Part shown: positions 51,164 to 60,711 of the stretch, one piece after another
Layout of the letters: each line of letters starts with the position of its first letter
How positions within the stretch are numbered: position 1 is the first letter of the stretch
Origin: Paenibacillus kribbensis
Lineage (GTDB): Bacteria; Bacillota; Bacilli; Paenibacillales; Paenibacillaceae
NCBI RefSeq assembly: GCF_002240415.1
Contig: NZ_CP020028.1
Coordinates: 372,001-436,000 of the forward strand
Reading direction: 5' to 3'
Length of the DNA: 64,000 bases
Program-made: the position numbers and the translations under genes
Notes under the pieces: model-generated
Database searches by the model: none
What the model saw: only the letters and a program-made list of their open reading frames with translations
What the model was told of the DNA's origin: nothing

Positions 51164-51194
51164 ACCAAAGGATTATCAGGGGAGAGATGAAATC

Positions 51195-51686
51195 ATGTTA
51201 TTAGGGATTGTACTGGCGATCATTGCGGGTGCTTTGGTCAGTTTGCAAACGATATTCAACAACAAGGTGAATGAGCGGACAGGTTCATGGGCTACAACCA
51301 CATTGGTGCTGGGCACAGGCTTTCTGGCTTCTCTGCTCGGAAGTCTTATTTTTGAAGGGAAAAATACATTTACGTTGCAGCATATGCAGCTGTGGTACTG
51401 GTTCAGTGGAATGATTGGTGTCGGCGTCGTGTTTTGTCTGGTACAAGGGATGAAGCGGCTTGCCCCAACCTATGCAATCTCGGTTGTATTGACGGCACAA
51501 TTAGGTACTGCTTTGTTGTGGGATTCGCTGGGGTGGCTGGGACTGGAAAAGATTCCGTTCACTTTCAACAAGCTGATCGGAGTACTGGTCATTATCGGTG
51601 GCATTCTGGTATTCAAGCTTGGCCAAGGTCGTACAAAGGAACAACCAGATAACATTACGCCTGTACCTGACTCACTGAAGGGATGA
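51195..51686 (+). CDS. YdcZ-family (DUF606) DMT transporter, second copy
   Basis: A 163-residue protein with five membrane segments: IVLAIIAGALVSLQTIFNNK, VNERTGSWATTTLVLGTGFL and YAISVVLTAQLGTALLWDSL. It pairs with the 142-residue copy at 49970; the two share the family pattern but differ clearly, as expected of a heteromeric pair. ATG with GGGGAG upstream. It follows the Crp/Fnr gene by 31 bp, so all three genes form one transcript. Confidence 0.87.
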   Translation: MLLGIVLAIIAGALVSLQTIFNNKVNERTGSWATTTLVLGTGFLASLLGSLIFEGKNTFTLQHMQLWYWFSGMIGVGVVFCLVQGMKRLAPTYAISVVLTAQLGTALLWDSLGWLGLEKIPFTFNKLIGVLVIIGGILVFKLGQGRTKEQPDNITPVPDSLKG

Positions 51687-51887
51687 ATTGAGGCAAGATG
51701 GCCTATATCTTGTGATGTATATATTTTTCCATCCATGATACAATGAAGATATCTTAAATTGACGTTTTTAAAGGCTCTGAAATAGGAGACGATAAATAGA
51801 TCGGTTACCGTGTTCGGGAACGGTCTTATTTGTGCTTCATGGCCCCGATACCGATAAACAGAGCGACTTGGATGAGGTGAAATATAG

Positions 51888-52988
51888 ATGAGTAATGCAG
51901 AGCATAAAAAAGGACCACCTGACGGTTCCGGCAGGACTGGATCCTTGTTGCCTGCCGCGCGGACAGGTGAACGGAAGATGGAACACGTCCGTCTTTGTCT
52001 GCAAGAAGATGTGGCGGGGCAAGGCATCACCAGTGGACTGGAGCGGTATGCCTTTAAGCACTGCGCACTGCCTGAGCTGCATTTTGACGATGTGTGTCTG
52101 AATACTGCCTTTCTGGGGCGCACTGTGCGCACACCGCTGCTCATAAGCTCCATGACAGGCGGCAGCGCTGAGACGGGAGTGATTAATGAGCGATTGGCAG
52201 AGACGGCTGAGAAGCGCGGCTGGGCGTTGGGCGTAGGTTCGGTACGGGCTGCGGTAGAAAGAGAAGAATTGGCTTCAACCTTTGCGGTTCGCCGTCTAGC
52301 GCCTAGTATACCGATTTTCGCCAATCTGGGGGCGGTACAGCTAAACTACGGATTTGGTGTGGACGATTGTCGTCGTGCTGTGGAAATTGCCGGAGCTGAC
52401 ATGCTGGTACTGCATTTGAACGGATTGCAGGAGATTTTCCAGCCCGAAGGGAATTTAGATTTCAGTGGTCTGCTTGGCCGTATCGAGGAGCTGTGTCGTC
52501 AGCTTTCAGTGCCTGTAGGAGTCAAGGAAGTAGGCTGGGGCATTGATGGCGAGACGGCCTCCAGACTATATGATGCGGGTGCAGCTTTTATTGATGTCGC
52601 TGGCGCGGGCGGGACAAGCTGGAGCCAGGTGGAAAAATTCCGCAATCCCGATCCTGTACGCCGTGCGGCGGCGGAAGCGTTTGCGGATTGGGGGAACTCC
52701 ACCGCAGATTGCATCGTAGAAGTCAAAGCCGCTCAGCCCCATGGTGCTCTGATCGGCAGCGGTGGATTGAGAGACGGTGTCGATGCCGCCAAGGCGCTTG
52801 CTTTGGGCGCTGACATGGCAGGCTTCGGACGTTCTCTGCTTGGCTCGGCGGTCGCCTCCAGCGAGGCTTTGGAAGCCCGATTAGAGCAGGTGGAGCTGGA
52901 ATTGCGTACAGTCATGTTTGGCATCGGAGCAGCTGGGATTGAAGGTCTTAAAGACACGACCAGACTAAGAAAGAAGGCGAATGGATGA
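51888..52988 (+). CDS. fni: Type 2 isopentenyl-diphosphate isomerase
   Basis: A 366-residue FMN-dependent enzyme. The N-terminus has extra residues (1-25) before RKMEHVRLCLQEDVAGQGIT. Family motifs are TPLLISSMTGGSAETGVINE, AVERE, FANLGAVQL, LHLNGLQEIFQPEGNLDFSG, PVGVKEVGWGI, FIDVAGAGGTSWSQVE and IGSGGLRDGVDAAKALALGA. It interconverts isopentenyl and dimethylallyl diphosphate with FMN, NADPH and Mg2+. ATG with GAGGTG upstream. Its last four bases overlap the next gene (ATGA). Confidence 0.95.
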   Translation: MSNAEHKKGPPDGSGRTGSLLPAARTGERKMEHVRLCLQEDVAGQGITSGLERYAFKHCALPELHFDDVCLNTAFLGRTVRTPLLISSMTGGSAETGVINERLAETAEKRGWALGVGSVRAAVEREELASTFAVRRLAPSIPIFANLGAVQLNYGFGVDDCRRAVEIAGADMLVLHLNGLQEIFQPEGNLDFSGLLGRIEELCRQLSVPVGVKEVGWGIDGETASRLYDAGAAFIDVAGAGGTSWSQVEKFRNPDPVRRAAAEAFADWGNSTADCIVEVKAAQPHGALIGSGGLRDGVDAAKALALGADMAGFGRSLLGSAVASSEALEARLEQVELELRTVMFGIGAAGIEGLKDTTRLRKKANG

Positions 52989-53476
52989 GTGGATTTATCA
53001 GATTGGTTCCTATGAACGCAGAGCAGTATGAACGCTTTGAGCAGCGCTCGCTCGCGGATTACGCGGAGGAGAAAATCCAGGCAGGCACGTGGACGGTAGA
53101 AGAAGCGCCGGAACGGGCAAAGGAAAGCTTTGCAACATATTTGCCGCAAAGACTGGATACACCCCATGCTCACTTGTACATGCTTGAATATTCAGGTGGT
53201 GCGGGTCAGAACCCGGAGGAAGCGGGATATATCTGGTTCAACATTACAGAAGGTACGCAAGGCAAAGAAGCTTTTTTGCTGGATATCCTCGTTTACGATT
53301 CGTATCAGGGGCGAGGTCTGGGTACGTTGACGATGGGGGCGTTGGAACAGGAAGCCCGCAAGCTGGGCGCGGTTCGCATCGGTCTGCACGTATTCGGGCA
53401 TAATGAGCGAGCTTTGCATGTATATCGCAAGTCGGGTTATCGGGTTACGGATATCCAGATGAGCAAAGAAATTTAA
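52985..53476 (+). CDS. GNAT-family N-acetyltransferase
   Basis: A 163-residue GNAT, translationally coupled to fni by a 4-bp ATGA overlap. MNAEQYERFEQRSLADYAEE lies at the N-terminus, and the acetyl-CoA loop is in DILVYDSYQGRGLGTLTMGA (about 98-117). The end is VFGHNERALHVYRKSGYRVT. This is the YjaB/YkwB-like GNAT group. The substrate is unknown; coupling to IPP isomerase may be only organisational. Confidence 0.9.
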   Translation: MSGFIRLVPMNAEQYERFEQRSLADYAEEKIQAGTWTVEEAPERAKESFATYLPQRLDTPHAHLYMLEYSGGAGQNPEEAGYIWFNITEGTQGKEAFLLDILVYDSYQGRGLGTLTMGALEQEARKLGAVRIGLHVFGHNERALHVYRKSGYRVTDIQMSKEI

Positions 53477-53608
53477 ATAGGGATGCAGCAAAATCCTAAT
53501 TCCACAGCTGTATGCTTGCCGCATGTATAGGTTCTCCTATATAATGTAGGTTGGTAAACTAACAGATGGTATAACGCATATTTTATATAAACGGGAGTTG
53601 TTCTGATT

Positions 53609-54709
53609 ATGGCTTTAAAAGCGGGGATCGTGGGCTTGCCGAACGTGGGGAAGTCAACACTGTTTAACGCAATAACGCAGGCGGGGGCGGAATCCGCAAA
53701 TTATCCATTTTGTACAATTGATCCTAATGTAGGGGTCGTTGAAGTACCGGACGAGCGGCTGGATAAGCTGACGGAGCTGGTCGTACCGAACAAAACGGTG
53801 CCGACGGCTTTTGAATTTGTTGATATTGCAGGACTTGTACGTGGTGCCAGCAAAGGCGAGGGTTTGGGTAACAAGTTTTTGGCGCATATTCGTGAAGTGG
53901 ATGCAATTGTTCATGTGGTGCGCTGCTTTGAAGATGAGAATATTACTCATGTGGACGGCAAAATTGACCCGATCAGCGACATTCAGACTATTAATCTGGA
54001 ATTGATTCTGGCGGATATCGAAAGTGTAGACAAGCGTATTGAACGTTCCCGCAAAAACATGAAGGGCGGCAACAAGCAATACGCCCAAGAGGTTGAAGTA
54101 CTGGAACGGATCAAGGAATCGCTGTATGCTGACAAACCTGCGCGTAGCGTAGAATTGTCGGACGAAGATCGTCTCATTGTACGCGACCTTCATTTGCTCA
54201 CGATGAAGCCTGTACTGTACGCGGCTAATGTCAGTGAAGATGGTGTAACGGAAGCTGACAGCAATCCATATGTGCAAAAGGTACGTGAATTTGCAGTGGC
54301 GGAAAATGCTGAAGTGGTACCGATCAGTGCCAAAGTAGAGTCTGAAATTGCCGAGCTGGAAGGCGAAGACAAGGCGATGTTCCTCGAGGAGCTGGGACTG
54401 GCTGAATCCGGTCTGAACCGTCTGATCAAAGCAGCTTACCGCTTATTGGGACTGTATACGTACTTCACAGCAGGTGTGCAGGAAGTACGCGCATGGACCA
54501 TTCACAAAGGAACGAAGGCACCAGGCGCTGCGGGCGTCATCCATTCGGATTTTGAACGCGGATTTATTCGCGCCGAGGTTGTATCCTACGATGATTTGGT
54601 CGCTGCCGGGTCTATGAACGGGGCCAAGGAACGTGGTCAGCTTCGTTTGGAAGGCAAGGAATATGTGGTACAGGACGGAGACGTTATGCATTTCCGCTTT
54701 AATGTTTAG
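53609..54709 (+). CDS. ychF: YchF/OLA1-family ATPase
   Basis: A 366-residue Obg-related P-loop protein: GLPNVGKST (about 8-16), switch region FCTIDPNVGVVEVPDERL, G3 DIAGLVRGASKGEGLGNKFL, a coiled-coil insertion (about 125-180), the non-canonical G4 (AANVSED instead of NKxD) and a C-terminal TGS-like domain with GVQEVRAWTIHKGTKAPGAA. The altered G4 makes it an ATPase. Ribosome- and redox-associated in bacteria (YyaF in Bacillus). GGGAG lies 14 bases before the ATG. Followed by a terminator. Confidence 0.96.
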   Translation: MALKAGIVGLPNVGKSTLFNAITQAGAESANYPFCTIDPNVGVVEVPDERLDKLTELVVPNKTVPTAFEFVDIAGLVRGASKGEGLGNKFLAHIREVDAIVHVVRCFEDENITHVDGKIDPISDIQTINLELILADIESVDKRIERSRKNMKGGNKQYAQEVEVLERIKESLYADKPARSVELSDEDRLIVRDLHLLTMKPVLYAANVSEDGVTEADSNPYVQKVREFAVAENAEVVPISAKVESEIAELEGEDKAMFLEELGLAESGLNRLIKAAYRLLGLYTYFTAGVQEVRAWTIHKGTKAPGAAGVIHSDFERGFIRAEVVSYDDLVAAGSMNGAKERGQLRLEGKEYVVQDGDVMHFRFNV

Positions 54710-54797
54710 TATGCATTTCAGCGTATAGCATTCGGTGTTGATATACAAACAAATTAGGTAATTGTATATGTGTTTCCTGCATGTACTTAATTACGTA

Positions 54798-54827
54798 GTC
54801 GCTGCCTGTCAAGGGCGGCGGCTTTTT
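54798..54827 (+). terminator. Terminator after ychF
   Basis: GTCGCTGCC pairs with GGCGGCGGC (two G-T pairs) around TGTCAAG, followed by five T. Confidence 0.85.
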
Positions 54828-55042
54828 ATTTGATTTCGCATTTCTTTTCTTGGTTGAAAATTTGCATTCAGTTTATTCAGGATTTTGTGCATCCGACTCC
54901 AATGGATTTGCGGAGTTTTGCAAAAATCCCAAATTAGCAAGTATTTATAGTAGCTAATTAACTGATTAGTTGTTATAATAAAGAGCTGTAGCCAGTGAAT
55001 TTGATGCTGGTTCATATTAATTTAACTGAAGAGGTGAATCGC

Positions 55043-56110
55043 TTGTTGGACCGATTGCAATCATTGGCGGACCGCTACGATAAACTGAGCGAACTGCTCT
55101 GCGATCCGGATGTGGCGAACGATAGCAAGAAACTTAGAGATTATTCCAAAGAACAGTCTGATTTACAGCCTGCTTATGAAGCATATACCGAATATAAAAC
55201 TGTCGTTGAAGAGCTGGACGCTGCTAAAGTCATGCAGGGTGAAAAGCTGGACGACGAGATGCGTGAAATGGTCAAAATGGAGATTGAAGAACTGAGTGCT
55301 CGTAAACGGGAGTTGGACGAGAAAATCCGTATTTTGCTGCTTCCAAAGGACCCGAACGATGATAAGAACGTTATTATCGAAATTCGTGGTGCTGCGGGTG
55401 GTGACGAAGCCGCACTGTTTGCAGCGGACTTGTACCGGATGTACACCCGTTATGCAGATACCCAAGGCTGGCGTGTAGAGCTGATGGATGCGAACATGAA
55501 TGACCTTGGTGGTTTTAAAGAGGTTATTTTCATGATTAACGGACGCGGCGCATACAGCAAAATGAAATTCGAAAGCGGCGCACACCGCGTACAGCGGATT
55601 CCGACGACGGAATCTGGCGGACGTATTCATACGTCTACCTCCACGGTGTCCGTAATGCCTGAGGCAGAGGAAGTGGATATCGAAATTTTAGACAAGGATA
55701 TCCGTGTGGATACTTTCTGCTCCAGCGGTGCGGGCGGTCAGTCTGTCAATACGACAAAATCCGCCGTGCGTGTGACGCATATGCCAACAGGCATTGTGGC
55801 GACCTGCCAGGACGGCAAATCCCAGAACTCCAACAAGGAGAAGGCGTTGCAGGTTTTGCGCGCCCGCATTTCGGATATGATGCGTCAGGAAGAGGAAGCC
55901 AAATATGCAGGCGAGCGCAAGAGCAAAGTAGGTACCGGGGATCGCAGTGAGCGCATTCGTACCTACAACTTCCCGCAAAGCCGTGTAACAGATCACCGGA
56001 TTGGCTTGACTATGCACAAGCTGGATCAGGTGATGAACGGAGAGATTGAAGAGATCGTATCGGCACTCACGATTGCGGAGCAGGCTGATTTGATGGAACA
56101 AGAGGTTTAA
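55043..56110 (+). CDS. prfA: Peptide chain release factor 1
   Basis: Start placed at TTG 55043 (AGAGGTG six bases upstream), giving [19 protein letters not shown] as in Bacillus; 16 upstream in-frame codons lack a ribosome site. The 355-residue protein has the stop-codon-reading domain and the GGQ motif in [20 protein letters not shown] (about 230). It terminates translation at UAA/UAG. prmC follows after 3 bp; PrmC methylates the GGQ glutamine, so the pair is functionally linked and co-translated. Confidence 0.96.
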   Translation: MLDRLQSLADRYDKLSELLCDPDVANDSKKLRDYSKEQSDLQPAYEAYTEYKTVVEELDAAKVMQGEKLDDEMREMVKMEIEELSARKRELDEKIRILLLPKDPNDDKNVIIEIRGAAGGDEAALFAADLYRMYTRYADTQGWRVELMDANMNDLGGFKEVIFMINGRGAYSKMKFESGAHRVQRIPTTESGGRIHTSTSTVSVMPEAEEVDIEILDKDIRVDTFCSSGAGGQSVNTTKSAVRVTHMPTGIVATCQDGKSQNSNKEKALQVLRARISDMMRQEEEAKYAGERKSKVGTGDRSERIRTYNFPQSRVTDHRIGLTMHKLDQVMNGEIEEIVSALTIAEQADLMEQEV

Positions 56111-56113
56111 GCC

Positions 56114-57013
56114 TTGGGACACGAACGTGATCGTGCATATCGAATGTCGCCGGATCGGAGTATAAGTATCAGAGAAGCCTTAGTTGAGGCTTCTTCTTTT
56201 TTAGGAGGCTGTGGCGTATTGGAGCCACAGCATAACGCCCGCCTGTTGCTGGAGCATGTGCTTGGGCTGGAGGGCACGGCCTTCTATGCTGCGCTGGCTG
56301 ATCCATTCCCTGTCTCTGGCAAAGAGATGTGGGAAGAGGCCATAGCCCGCAAAGCAGCGGGCGAGCCGGCGCAGTATATTATCGGACGGCAGGAGTTTTA
56401 TGGCCGCCCGTTCGCAGTTTCGCCGTCGGTGCTGATCCCGCGCCCCGAGACGGAATTGCTCGTCGAGGCCATACTCCAGCACGGCGATCGTTTGTGGCCG
56501 AACGGCGCTCCGCAGGCGCTCGATATCGGCACGGGCAGCGGCGCGATCGCCGTGACACTGGCGGCTGAGCGCCCGCGCTGGCGCGTAGCAGCGGGGGATA
56601 TTTCCGCTGCTGCGCTGAAAATGGCGGCCAGCAATGCCGCTGCGAACGGCGCAGCCGTGGAATTCCGCGAGGGCGATCTGCTAACGCCGTTCGCGGGTGC
56701 GGCGGTGGACATCCTCGTGTCCAATCCGCCGTATATCCCGGCTGCCGACATCGCTGGCTTGCAGCCGGAGGTACGCGACCATGAGCCGCGCATGGCGCTG
56801 GATGGCGGCCCTGACGGGCTTGGCCCGTATCGGGCGATGCTGGAGCAGCTAGGGCTCCTTCAAGCTCCGCCCCGGCTGATCGGCTTTGAACTGGGCATGG
56901 GACAGGCCAGAGATGTGGCCGCGTTGCTGGAGCAGGCGGGTCATTGGAAGACAATTTTGATTGTTCCGGACCTTGCAGGGATTGAACGACATGTCCTAGG
57001 TGTCTCGGAGTAG
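56114..57013 (+). CDS. prmC: Release factor glutamine methyltransferase PrmC (HemK)
   Basis: TTG 56114 has AGAGG eight bases upstream, 3 bp after prfA. The 299-residue enzyme has an N-terminal helical domain (NARLLLEHVLGLEGTAFYAA), the SAM-binding ALDIGTGSGAIAVTLAAERP (about 135-154) and the catalytic NPPY in DILVSNPPYIPAADI (about 205). It N5-methylates the GGQ glutamine of RF1 and RF2. The middle two thirds are markedly GC-rich compared with prfA and the following gene. Confidence 0.95.
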   Translation: MGHERDRAYRMSPDRSISIREALVEASSFLGGCGVLEPQHNARLLLEHVLGLEGTAFYAALADPFPVSGKEMWEEAIARKAAGEPAQYIIGRQEFYGRPFAVSPSVLIPRPETELLVEAILQHGDRLWPNGAPQALDIGTGSGAIAVTLAAERPRWRVAAGDISAAALKMAASNAAANGAAVEFREGDLLTPFAGAAVDILVSNPPYIPAADIAGLQPEVRDHEPRMALDGGPDGLGPYRAMLEQLGLLQAPPRLIGFELGMGQARDVAALLEQAGHWKTILIVPDLAGIERHVLGVSE

Positions 57014-57088
57014 TGCTGCATTTTCTTTTTGCGAGTCTTTCCTTTAGAATAAGAGGAGTATGACCGAGAAACGGCTCAGGGGGAAATC

Positions 57089-58282
57089 ATGCTTCAGAAA
57101 TTGAAAAAAATTGATGGTCCGGTTATCTTTATTCTGGTGTTGCTCATGGCGATTAGTATCATAACGGTATACAGCGCAGGTCGAGGTCCTACAAACCTGG
57201 CGGATCACGGCAACGATTACCAGAAGATGATCGGATATTATATATTAGGCTTTGTGGCGATTTTGGGTATAGCGGTGGTCGATTTTCGAATATTTATAAA
57301 AAAAGCACTGTATGTATATGGAGGCGGAATATTCCTGCTCGTGCTCGGTTTTTTTGGCGGGACGGTTAACAACTCTCAGGGCTTCTTGAAAATTGGTGGC
57401 TTGAACCTTCAGCCTGCTGAGGTATTCAAGCTGGTTCTTATCATCTTTCTGGCGTACATGCTGATCAAAAAGCGCAAGAGCAGGCTGTATTTTGTTCAGG
57501 ACGTACTTCCAGTCGCTCTGGTGAGCTTTGTTCCTTTTGCTATGGTGATGGCGCAAAATGACTTGGGTAACGCGCTCGGATACATCGTTATTGTCATCGG
57601 TATGCTATGGATTGGGAATGTGAAGGCATCCCATGCGCTGATCGGGTTTACCATATTTGCAGTTGCTGTTGGCGGCGGACTCAAAGCCTATATCTCGTTT
57701 CACGATGAGATTGATTCGTTTATGAAGGGGATTGGGCGCAGTCACTGGGTAGAGCGTCTGGACCCTTGGCTGGTACCGGAAAAAGCGACCGCGAAGGCAT
57801 CCTACCATACCAAAAACGCCAAGCTGGCGATTGCCTCTGGCGGGATGATGGGCAAGGGCTTTCTGCAGGGAACCTCGGTACAATCCGGGCGTGTTCCTTA
57901 TACGTATGCGGATTCTATTTTTGTAGTGGTAGCGGAGGAATTTGGCTTTGTAGGCTCCTCGGTGCTACTCTTGTTATATTTTATTTTAATTCACCGAATG
58001 ATCCTGATATCACTGGAATGCCGTGATCGAGCCGGACCGTATCTTATCGTGGGTATTGTGTCCATGCTGCTATACCAGATTTTTGAGAATATCGGCGCGT
58101 TTCTGGGCATCATGCCGCTCACGGGGATTACGCTCCCGTTCATCAGCTACGGGGGGACGTCGCTGCTCATTAACATGGCTAGTATCGGCTTGGTTATGAG
58201 TATTAAGGTCCACGGTCAGGAGCTGGAGGATGATCTGCCACAGCCTTCCAGAGCGAGCTTGACGAAGGCAAAAAAAACCTAG
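57089..58282 (+). CDS. FtsW/RodA/SpoVE-family peptidoglycan glycosyltransferase
   Basis: A 397-residue SEDS protein with about ten membrane segments. It contains DGPVIFILVLLMAISIITVY (segment 1), INQ-type region FLKIGGLNLQPAEVFKLVLI with the conserved PAEVFK, AQNDLGNALGYIVIVIGMLW with the catalytic Asp, and the C-terminal ITLPFISYGGTSLLINMASI. It should polymerise lipid II with a class B PBP. No PBP gene is adjacent. It sits between prmC and spoIIR, where Bacillus has no such gene, so a sporulation or shape role is possible but unproved. GGGGGA lies close to the ATG. Confidence 0.92.
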   Translation: MLQKLKKIDGPVIFILVLLMAISIITVYSAGRGPTNLADHGNDYQKMIGYYILGFVAILGIAVVDFRIFIKKALYVYGGGIFLLVLGFFGGTVNNSQGFLKIGGLNLQPAEVFKLVLIIFLAYMLIKKRKSRLYFVQDVLPVALVSFVPFAMVMAQNDLGNALGYIVIVIGMLWIGNVKASHALIGFTIFAVAVGGGLKAYISFHDEIDSFMKGIGRSHWVERLDPWLVPEKATAKASYHTKNAKLAIASGGMMGKGFLQGTSVQSGRVPYTYADSIFVVVAEEFGFVGSSVLLLLYFILIHRMILISLECRDRAGPYLIVGIVSMLLYQIFENIGAFLGIMPLTGITLPFISYGGTSLLINMASIGLVMSIKVHGQELEDDLPQPSRASLTKAKKT

Positions 58283-58388
58283 TGTACATGGATTGTGGAT
58301 GGAACGGTTAATGCGTAATATATGCTGCGCTTCCGAGCGTTGGGAATCAGATTATGCAAAATGCGGATAAAGTAAAACGGTACAGCAA

Positions 58389-58420
58389 AAAAAGTCCAGA
58401 TTGCGAAATCTGGACTTTTT
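58389..58420. terminator. Terminator between the SEDS gene and spoIIR
   Basis: A perfect 14-bp stem (AAAAAGTCCAGATT / AATCTGGACTTTTT) with a GCGA loop. It is enclosed by outer arms TGCGGATA (58362-58369) and TATCCGCA (58423-58430). Confidence 0.92.
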
Positions 58421-58543
58421 CCTATCCGCAGATGATCATGGACCAGTCTTTGCTCTGATATTTTACATAGATTCATAGGTTTAGATTCTCCCGAACCGGA
58501 CAGACTGATAGACATGATAGAGTTTGGGTTTGGGGGGACGAAG

Positions 58544-59236
58544 ATGAAAAGCTGGGTAAAGCAAGCTGCCATGATCCTATTTTGTATTTCGATCTTAATG
58601 ATGTCCTGGGAAGGTCAAAAAACGGATGCTGCCATGACCGCAGGAACCAGAGGCCCTATAACGTCAGGAGTGACAACAACAGGGGCGAGAGTGATTCCAC
58701 ATGAATCCATCCGGCTGCGCATTTTAGCCAATTCAGATCGCCCGGAGGATCAACTGGTCAAGCGCGACATACGGGACGCCATCGTGCAGGAAATGAATGC
58801 CTGGGTGGGTAAGCTGGAAAACCCGCAAAGCTTGGATCAGGCGAGAGCGTTGATTGCTGCCCACTTGCCTGAAATTAATCGTTTGGTAGGTGCCGAGCTG
58901 GCTCGGCGTGGCATTGCATATCAGTATCGGGTGGAACTGGCAAGTGTTCCTTTTCCGACGAAAATGTATGGTGGTCTTGTCTATCCTGCTGGGAATTATG
59001 AGGCCCTCCGGGTCACACTGGGGCAAGGCAAAGGGCAAAATTGGTGGTGCGTGCTGTTTCCACCGTTGTGTTTTATTGATGCAGGCAGTGGGGAGGCAAC
59101 GGCACAAACGGCAGCGGCAAAAGCAAATCGCGGAGACAGTCAGACAACTGCGAATGGAAATGAACCGGAAGTACGTTTCTTTCTGTGGGATGCTCTGATG
59201 GGGTTGTGGGGCTGGGTGAGCGGCTTGTTCGTCTAA
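58544..59236 (+). CDS. spoIIR: Stage II sporulation protein R
   Basis: ATG 58544 with GGGGGG six bases upstream (an ATG 30 bp earlier lacks one). The 230-residue exported protein has a signal sequence (QAAMILFCISILMMSWEG) and the SpoIIR hallmarks IRLRILANSDRPEDQLVKRD, VKLE-like VGKLENPQSLDQAR and GGLVYPAGNYEALRVTLGQG with GQNWWCVLFPPLCFID. Secreted by the forespore, it triggers SpoIIGA to process pro-sigma E in the mother cell. A sigma-F promoter is expected; I could not fix one by eye. Confidence 0.95.
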   Translation: MKSWVKQAAMILFCISILMMSWEGQKTDAAMTAGTRGPITSGVTTTGARVIPHESIRLRILANSDRPEDQLVKRDIRDAIVQEMNAWVGKLENPQSLDQARALIAAHLPEINRLVGAELARRGIAYQYRVELASVPFPTKMYGGLVYPAGNYEALRVTLGQGKGQNWWCVLFPPLCFIDAGSGEATAQTAAAKANRGDSQTTANGNEPEVRFFLWDALMGLWGWVSGLFV

Positions 59237-59391
59237 TCTTGAGAGTAGCAAGTCTCCCATATGCTATAATGGGATGTACAGTATATATACACATGGCAGA
59301 GCCGATTCAATTGAGTTTTCAAAGCAGGCTTCTTTGGAGACCAAGCAACATGAATCGGGCTGTATGACAATAAGATATGGGATGATCTGAT

Positions 59392-60711
59392 ATGACCGAT
59401 AAATTGAATCCAATACAAGATTTGCACAGAGCGTTTGCACAGAAGGAGAAGCCCAAGCAGGAGCTGGATGAACAAGGGATTCACGAGCTAAAGCAGACAG
59501 TGGAGGCTTCGCATACAAAATGGTGGGATGTAAGATGTTTGGTTCCCGAAGCGGATATGACTGCAACTGCCAAGAGGGCGTCTGCTGGCATGGAAGAAGC
59601 TGATACTACGGTTGCGGTTCGTGAGATTGGAGAGGATGTCTCCGGTGAAATGGGGGTTGGACAGGCTCGGATTGCGGCGGAAAAGGGCATCCGTGAGGCC
59701 GCCGAGCTGCTCCAGGCGGGAGAGACGGTAGCCTTCCCTACAGAAACCGTATACGGCCTGGGTGCTGATGCACGCAGTACAACAGCAGTGGAAGCGGTAT
59801 TTGCCGCCAAGGGGCGTCCTTCCGACAATCCGCTCATTGTACATATTTCCGATCCTGTCCAATTGAGCGGTATGGTAACCAACATAAACGATACGGCCCG
59901 AGCGCTGATGGATGCGTTCTGGCCGGGACCGCTGACGCTAGTGCTGCCGGTGGTGCCGCAGGCGCTGTCGCTTCGTGTGACGGCAGGACTGGACACAGTC
60001 GGCGTACGTATGCCGGATCATCCGATAGCGCTGCGTCTGATCGCGGAGGCCGGTTGTCCGCTGGCTGCACCAAGCGCGAACCGCTCGGGAAGGCCCAGTC
60101 CAACCCTTGCACAGCATGTGCAGGAGGACCTGGGGGGCCGCATCGGCGGCATTCTGGACGGAGGCCCCACGGGTGTGGGGCTGGAGTCCACGGTGGTACA
60201 GGCCGGTGACGACGGAACCGTCACCATCCTGCGCCCCGGCGGCGTGACGGCCGAGCAGCTCGCTGCGGTCGCTCGCGCTGTCGTGCTCGACCCGGCGCTG
60301 GCCGCTGCTTCGCCCGGCGAGGACGCCGACAGCCCGGCACCGCGTTCGCCGGGCATGAAGTACACGCACTACGCGCCGCGCGGCCGCTTGAGTGTGGTGC
60401 AAGGCCCGTCGCCCGATGCGGTGGCGGGCTGGATTCGCGCTGCGCTGGCGGAGGCTCGCACACGCGGAGAGCGCACGGCGGTGCTCGCGTTTGACGAGCA
60501 TGCCGCCAGCTATGCCGGAGAGCGCGTCTACGCGCTGGGCAAGCGGGATGCGCTCCATGAGGCGGCGCAGCGCCTGTACGGCGTGCTGCGCCGCTGCGAT
60601 GAGGACGGCGTCACTTATATTTTATCGGAATCCTGTCCGACCGACGGATTGGGAGACGCCGTTATGAACCGTCTGTTGAAAGCGGCGGGTCACCGAGTTG
60701 TTCGTCTTTAG
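59392..60711 (+). CDS. ywlC: Threonylcarbamoyl-AMP synthase (TsaC2/Sua5 type) with long N-terminal extension
   Basis: A 439-residue protein. Residues 1 to about 92 are a polar, charged extension unlike the family. The YrdC/Sua5 domain follows (AAELLQAGETVAFPTETVYG, about 103-122; FAAKGRPSDNPLIVHI; GPLTLVLP; APSANRSGRPSPT). The Sua5 C-terminal domain starts near 310 (SPGMKYTHYAPRG). It makes threonylcarbamoyl-AMP from Thr, CO2 and ATP for tRNA t6A37. The usual length is about 345 residues; internal ATGs at 59590 or 59650 would give the normal size. The ribosome site before 59392 is poor, so the true start is open. The C-terminal half is strongly GC-rich. Confidence 0.9.
   Translation: MTDKLNPIQDLHRAFAQKEKPKQELDEQGIHELKQTVEASHTKWWDVRCLVPEADMTATAKRASAGMEEADTTVAVREIGEDVSGEMGVGQARIAAEKGIREAAELLQAGETVAFPTETVYGLGADARSTTAVEAVFAAKGRPSDNPLIVHISDPVQLSGMVTNINDTARALMDAFWPGPLTLVLPVVPQALSLRVTAGLDTVGVRMPDHPIALRLIAEAGCPLAAPSANRSGRPSPTLAQHVQEDLGGRIGGILDGGPTGVGLESTVVQAGDDGTVTILRPGGVTAEQLAAVARAVVLDPALAAASPGEDADSPAPRSPGMKYTHYAPRGRLSVVQGPSPDAVAGWIRAALAEARTRGERTAVLAFDEHAASYAGERVYALGKRDALHEAAQRLYGVLRRCDEDGVTYILSESCPTDGLGDAVMNRLLKAAGHRVVRL

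Noticed and set aside
51780..51830. Hairpin ACCG...CGGT before fni as a terminator or riboswitch
   Set aside because: Bulged short stem without a T-run and no known aptamer pattern.
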